Shown here piece by piece: positions 60,449-64,000 of a DNA stretch of 64,000 nucleotides. The DNA lies in assembly GCA_023384675.1 (NCBI GenBank), contig JAHDVK010000023.1:1-64000 (forward strand), written 5' to 3'. Below the pieces are notes generated by a model. It did no database searches and was not told the origin of the DNA. It saw nothing but the letters and a program-made list of their open reading frames with translations. The DNA is from Bryobacteraceae bacterium (GTDB taxonomy: Bacteria; Acidobacteriota; Terriglobia; Bryobacterales; Bryobacteraceae). The position numbers and the translations under genes were made by a program. The first letter of the stretch is position 1; each line of letters starts with the position of its first letter.

Positions 60449-61738
60449 TCAATCCGTGTTCATCGGGGTCGCCAACGACACGGCGCGTTCGCTCCAGCCT
60501 CCTGCCGGCGTCCAGAGCCGGACTGAGTGAGGCCGGTTCAGTTCGTCACACGCATCGATGGGGTGGCCGAGCGCTCCTTCTCTTTCGTAAAGCCGGTGCA
60601 GGGCGAGAGTTTCGCTGGAAGCGCGCACTTTCAAGGGCTGCATGCCAAGGTCGAATTCCCAGGTGTACAGCAGTTCAAGGGAGGCTGGATCGTAAAGCTC
60701 CACGGCAACGGTTTCACTCCGGACCGGCATGCGCTTGGGGATGGGATAGGGCTTGCCCTTCGCCAGGTTGAATTCCGAGTTCGGCAGCAGCATGTACAGA
60801 CGAGGGGAACCGGCAGGGGCGCTCGTGTAGCGGTACCGCGCGGGGCCGCCCGCGGGCGCGGTGGAGGGTGGGTCGGACGAGCCGATCATGGCGAGACAGG
60901 GCCGGTTGAAGGCATTGTTGATGCCGCTCATTGCCAGCATGCTGTCACGGCCGTCTCCCACCACGCCGAGGTGCAGCACGTAGCCAAAGTTGGCGAACCG
61001 CAGTTCCGCGCGGCCGTCTTCCGTGATGCGGCACACGCCGGAGGACCAACGGAGGTTGTTCGTCACACTGACCCAGGGCGTTTCCCGCCCGTCCACACGT
61101 GTCACCACCATGTCTTGGATTGACCATTCGTGTTCAAACGGTTCACCGTTGAAGTCCATCAGATCCAAAGCAGGCCGCCATCGCCAGCGGAGCTGTCCCC
61201 GCGGGTCCAGGCAAATCAACTCGGTGGTGCCGATGACATCGCGCTGCTGGCGGTGGATGAAGAGGGCATCGGGGTGGCCGTTGCCGCGCCAGTCCACCGG
61301 CCGAAGAAACCTCTCCATCGGATAGTCATCGCCGTGAGGTCCTGGCGGGAAATCAAGGCGGTGGCGCCAGATCTCGCCGCCACGGGAGTCGCGAGCCACG
61401 ATCTCGCGCCCCTGAAGTTCCAAAATTCCGGCCGGCGGCGGCCGCCGCTGCCAGATCCATACGCCCAAGCCTGCGGTGAAACTCGCGGCCCCGGCCATCC
61501 ACCAGGCGCGGCGCGTGGTTCTGGCCGGCTCCTCGCGATTCGCATGCCCGCGCGCCAGCCATTGGTCCAGTTCGTCCTGAAAAGCGAATACCGCACGCCG
61601 TCCCTCGCCGGGAACGCGCCGTACCGGCAAGCCGCGGCGGGCTTCCCAACGCTGTGCCGTCTTCAGATCCACGCGCAAATAGACTGCAATTTCCTTCCAG
61701 GAGCTCAAGCGTTCGCGGGTTTTGCCGTCAGTCGACAC
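60449..61738 (-). CDS. HTH-transmembrane-propeller regulator
   Basis: About 429 residues. The N-terminus (RLSSWKEIAVYLRVDLKTAQRWE, given in part with RRGLPVRRVPG) is a helix-turn-helix of the excisionase/MerR-like kind. A membrane helix follows at about 77-93 (WWMAGAASFTAGLGVWIW), then a beta-rich domain of about 320 residues resembling FG-GAP/propeller sensors (VDWRGNGHPDALF, GDGRDSMLAMSG). It is the third membrane-bound one-component regulator here. The start is uncertain: GTG at 61738 puts the HTH at the N-terminus, while a TTG at 61870 adds 44 residues of no clear character. Confidence 0.7.
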   Translation of the reverse strand: MSTDGKTRERLSSWKEIAVYLRVDLKTAQRWEARRGLPVRRVPGEGRRAVFAFQDELDQWLARGHANREEPARTTRRAWWMAGAASFTAGLGVWIWQRRPPPAGILELQGREIVARDSRGGEIWRHRLDFPPGPHGDDYPMERFLRPVDWRGNGHPDALFIHRQQRDVIGTTELICLDPRGQLRWRWRPALDLMDFNGEPFEHEWSIQDMVVTRVDGRETPWVSVTNNLRWSSGVCRITEDGRAELRFANFGYVLHLGVVGDGRDSMLAMSGINNAFNRPCLAMIGSSDPPSTAPAGGPARYRYTSAPAGSPRLYMLLPNSEFNLAKGKPYPIPKRMPVRSETVAVELYDPASLELLYTWEFDLGMQPLKVRASSETLALHRLYEREGALGHPIDACDELNRPHSVRLWTPAGGWSERAVSLATPMNTD

Positions 61739-61873
61739 GATTTTAGACAGAATAACGCAACTTGAGAATCCCGCAATCGTCCTTTTTAGAAGTACACACG
61801 GATCAAGTATCCGGATTTCACTCACGCGGGGCGCTTCGGCAGAGTCCTGATACAATACCGGCTGGGTCAACCT

Positions 61874-63097
61874 ATGATCAGACTGTTGCCCGCGTTGTTA
61901 CTGCTGGCTCTGCCCCTTGCCGCTCAGAATTCCCTCTCGCTTTCCAGCGCCGTCAGGCGTGCTCTCGATACACACCCCGCGCTCGAAGCCGCCCGGGAGC
62001 GCGTAGAGGCCGCGCGCGGCCAGCGGCGGCAGGCGGGCCTGTATCCCAATCCCGAATTGGTGTTGCAGACCGAGAATCTGCGCCGCGGTTCGCCAGCCGC
62101 GCCCTTCTCTTTCTGGAACCAGACGGAAACCTTCGCCTATCTCCAGCAGACCTTCCTGACGGCCGGCAAGCGGGCGCGGCGGCTTGGCGTCACTGAAAAG
62201 GGAGTTCGGATTGCGGAATTCGAGTACGAAATCCAGCGCCGCTTCATCGCTTTGGAGGTGAAAAGAGCGTATTGGCGAGCCGCCGGCGAGCAGAAGATCA
62301 GCGAGTTGTTGCGCGAAAACGAGCAAAATTTCCGCAAGATCGTGGACTACCACCGGGCGCGCGTCCAGGAAGGGGTGATGGCCGAAGGAGATTTGCTGCG
62401 CGTGAGCCTCGAAGCCGACCGGTTCGACCTCGCCGCCAATCTCGCCCAACTCGAGGCCAGCCGCGCGCGGATCGAGTTCTTCCGCGCGCTCGCCGAAACG
62501 GCTTTTCCCGAGGCGAGCTTTACCGACCCGCTCGACCCGAAGGACGACCGGCTTCTGCTGCCCGACCCCAATCACGCCGTGATGAACCGCCCTGAAGTGA
62601 CCCTGGCCCGCCTGCGTCTTGATCAGGCCCGCGCTCAGACCGCCCTCGAGCAGGCCAATATCCGCCCCGATTTTGAAGCCTACTTCGGGTACAAGAGGGC
62701 TGAACGCTTTCACACCATGACCGGCGGCATCACCATCCCCCTGCCCGTGCTCAATCGCAACCAGGGCAATCTCCAGACCGCCGCCGCGCAGGCCCGCGCC
62801 GCCGAGGCCGAACTGGCCGCGACCGAGGCGCTCGTGCGCGCCGAAGTGGCCGCCGCCGGGACCGAATACCTGGTGCGCCGCAAGCAGGTCCGCGAGTTCC
62901 TCGCCCGCTTCCGGGATCAGGCCCAGGAGACCTCGCGCATTGCCCAGGCAGCCTACCGGCTGGGCGGCGCCGACCTGCTCCGCCTGCTCGACGCCGAACG
63001 CCTCCGGCTCGAGGTGGAACAGCTCGCCTGGCGCGCCCTGGCGGAGTACCGCCAAAGCATCGTGACGCTTGAGTTCGCCCTCGGAGCCCAGCCATGA
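61874..63097 (+). CDS. TolC/CusC-family outer-membrane efflux protein
   Basis: 407 residues. Signal peptide MIRLLPALLLLALPLAAQ, then two TolC-type repeats rich in coiled-coil (LDTHPALEAARERVEAARGQ and PEVTLARLRLDQARAQ; GGADLLRLLDAERLRLEVE). This resembles CzcC/CusC proteins of metal RND pumps. It exports substrates across the outer membrane with the RND pump and adaptor. Its stop overlaps the start of the adaptor gene (ATGA). A TACAAT hexamer at 61851-61856 could be its -10. Confidence 0.88.
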   Translation: MIRLLPALLLLALPLAAQNSLSLSSAVRRALDTHPALEAARERVEAARGQRRQAGLYPNPELVLQTENLRRGSPAAPFSFWNQTETFAYLQQTFLTAGKRARRLGVTEKGVRIAEFEYEIQRRFIALEVKRAYWRAAGEQKISELLRENEQNFRKIVDYHRARVQEGVMAEGDLLRVSLEADRFDLAANLAQLEASRARIEFFRALAETAFPEASFTDPLDPKDDRLLLPDPNHAVMNRPEVTLARLRLDQARAQTALEQANIRPDFEAYFGYKRAERFHTMTGGITIPLPVLNRNQGNLQTAAAQARAAEAELAATEALVRAEVAAAGTEYLVRRKQVREFLARFRDQAQETSRIAQAAYRLGGADLLRLLDAERLRLEVEQLAWRALAEYRQSIVTLEFALGAQP

Positions 63098-64000
63098 GGG
63101 CGGCGTTCGCGCTGCTGGCCCTGCTTGGCCTGATGTCCTGTTCGCGGCCTGCGGCGGAAGAGCGCGCGACGGCCACCGAGCCTCCAGGCGAAGCCGCGGC
63201 CGCCCCTCGCAGCGTGGAACTCTCCGAGGCCGCTCTGCGCGAGGCGCGGCTGGAGATCGTCGAGGCCGCCGAGCGCAGCGTGCCCGAAACCGTCCAAGCC
63301 GCCGGACGCCTGACCACCAACGAGGAGGCCACCTGGCGCGTGGGCGCCATCACCGACGGCCGCATCATCCACGTGCTCGTGAAGGTTGGCGATTCCGTCC
63401 AGAAGGGCGACATCCTGGCCCGCATGTATTCTCACGACATCCACGAAGCCCGCGCCGAATTCCGCCGCGCCCGCGCCGAAGCGCAGCGGCTGGAAGCGGC
63501 CGTGGACTTCGCGCGCCGCAGTCGCGACCGCCACCAGCGGCTGTACGAAACCAAGGCTGCCAGTCTCGAACAGGTGGATCAGGCCAACGCCGCCCTGCGC
63601 AATGAGGAGGCGGCCCTGGCGAGCGCCCGCATCGAGCTGAACCGCACGCGCCTGCACCTCGTGGAATTTCTCGAAATCCCCGCCGAAGACCCGGCGTCGC
63701 CGGGCAGGGACGAGGACCTGGTGCCCATTCGCGCGCCCGCGGCCGGCGTAGTGTTATCCCGCGACGTTACTCCCGGCGCCGTCGTCGATGCCGCCCATGA
63801 CCTGTTCACGATCTCGGACCTCTCGACCGTCTGGGCGGTCGCCGCCGTGCAGGAAGACGCCCTGGCGCGCCTCCGGTTGGGCATGCCCGCCTCGGTGCGA
63901 GTGCAGGCCTACCCCCAGCGCGTCTTTGCGGGCCGCGTCCTGCGCATCGACTCGCGCCTCGATCCCGAAACCCGTACCGTCAGCGCCCGCATCGGTCTCG
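63094..64000 (+). CDS. RND efflux periplasmic adaptor (partial, runs off the window)
   Basis: 302 codons are visible and the frame is open at the edge. It begins MRAAFALLALLGLMSCSRPA, a lipoprotein signal with lipobox LMSC. The biotinyl-lipoyl half-motif GRIIHVLVKVGDSVQKGDIL, a coiled-coil hairpin (RAEFRRARAEAQRLEAAV...YETKAASLEQVDQA) and the second half APAAGVVLSRDVTPGAVV follow, as in CusB/CzcB adaptors. It links the inner-membrane pump (presumably encoded just beyond the window) with the TolC-like protein. Start chosen from the ATGA overlap and the lipobox. Confidence 0.88.
   Translation, partial: MRAAFALLALLGLMSCSRPAAEERATATEPPGEAAAAPRSVELSEAALREARLEIVEAAERSVPETVQAAGRLTTNEEATWRVGAITDGRIIHVLVKVGDSVQKGDILARMYSHDIHEARAEFRRARAEAQRLEAAVDFARRSRDRHQRLYETKAASLEQVDQANAALRNEEAALASARIELNRTRLHLVEFLEIPAEDPASPGRDEDLVPIRAPAAGVVLSRDVTPGAVVDAAHDLFTISDLSTVWAVAAVQEDALARLRLGMPASVRVQAYPQRVFAGRVLRIDSRLDPETRTVSARIGL

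Overview
The window is high-GC bacterial DNA, most likely from an Acidobacteriota genome of the Solibacter/Bryobacter type. This rests on family content, not on a marker gene. It includes membrane-anchored one-component regulators with a DNA-binding head and a beta-propeller tail, a TonB receptor with a CarboxypepD-type N-terminal domain, a Ser/Thr kinase ending in a TonB C-terminal domain, TIGR03437-like domains, PD40/TolB repeats, and many exported proteins of unknown function. No rRNA, tRNA or CRISPR was seen.

Region by region. 0-9.5 kb: a wHTH/PD40 regulator, a decayed exported protein, a TPR protein, a broken RAYT transposase, an IscU-like scaffold lacking one ligand, thiol peroxidase, a DUF255 thioredoxin-fold protein and an M20 peptidase. 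9.5-24.7 kb: an accessory, repeat-rich zone. It holds a mosaic of duplicated blocks, a family of about 195-bp elements with inverted termini, tandem repeats and REP-like hairpins. Isolated genes sit among them: a zinc-metalloprotease-like exported protein, a methyltransferase, an exported low-GC protein, two coupled CapK/PaaK-type adenylate-forming enzymes, a subtilase/serine-hydrolase pair and an exported alpha/beta hydrolase. 25-28 kb: a 2-oxoacid:acceptor oxidoreductase (alpha and beta). 28-34 kb: exported proteins, a peptidoglycan-binding hydrolase, a ceramidase-like protein and a TonB-dependent receptor. 34.4-41 kb: a sigma-54 activator divergent from an electron-transfer operon: degenerate receiver, small membrane protein, nine-heme cytochrome c fused to cytochrome b, NapC-like multiheme cytochrome and tandem UspA. 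A well-formed -24/-12 promoter lies upstream of the operon. 41-50 kb: hydrolase, PyrD-like enzyme, a wHTH regulator, a TonB-like protein, a BNR protein and a three-gene run encoding exported unknowns. 50-57 kb: TPR protein, kinase-TonB fusion, GlgC, and the ATP-grasp / alpha-E / transglutaminase operon. 57-64 kb: SthA, an IPT protein, a NarL-type response regulator, an HTH/propeller regulator, and the start of a TolC/RND metal-type efflux operon cut by the window edge.

The strongest functional unit is the 34.4-41 kb cluster. The regulator, its likely promoter and a CbcL-like quinol-oxidising cytochrome form a coherent respiratory circuit. The strongest non-coding signal is the 9.5-24 kb repeat family, whose inverted ends recur in several copies and abut rearrangement boundaries.
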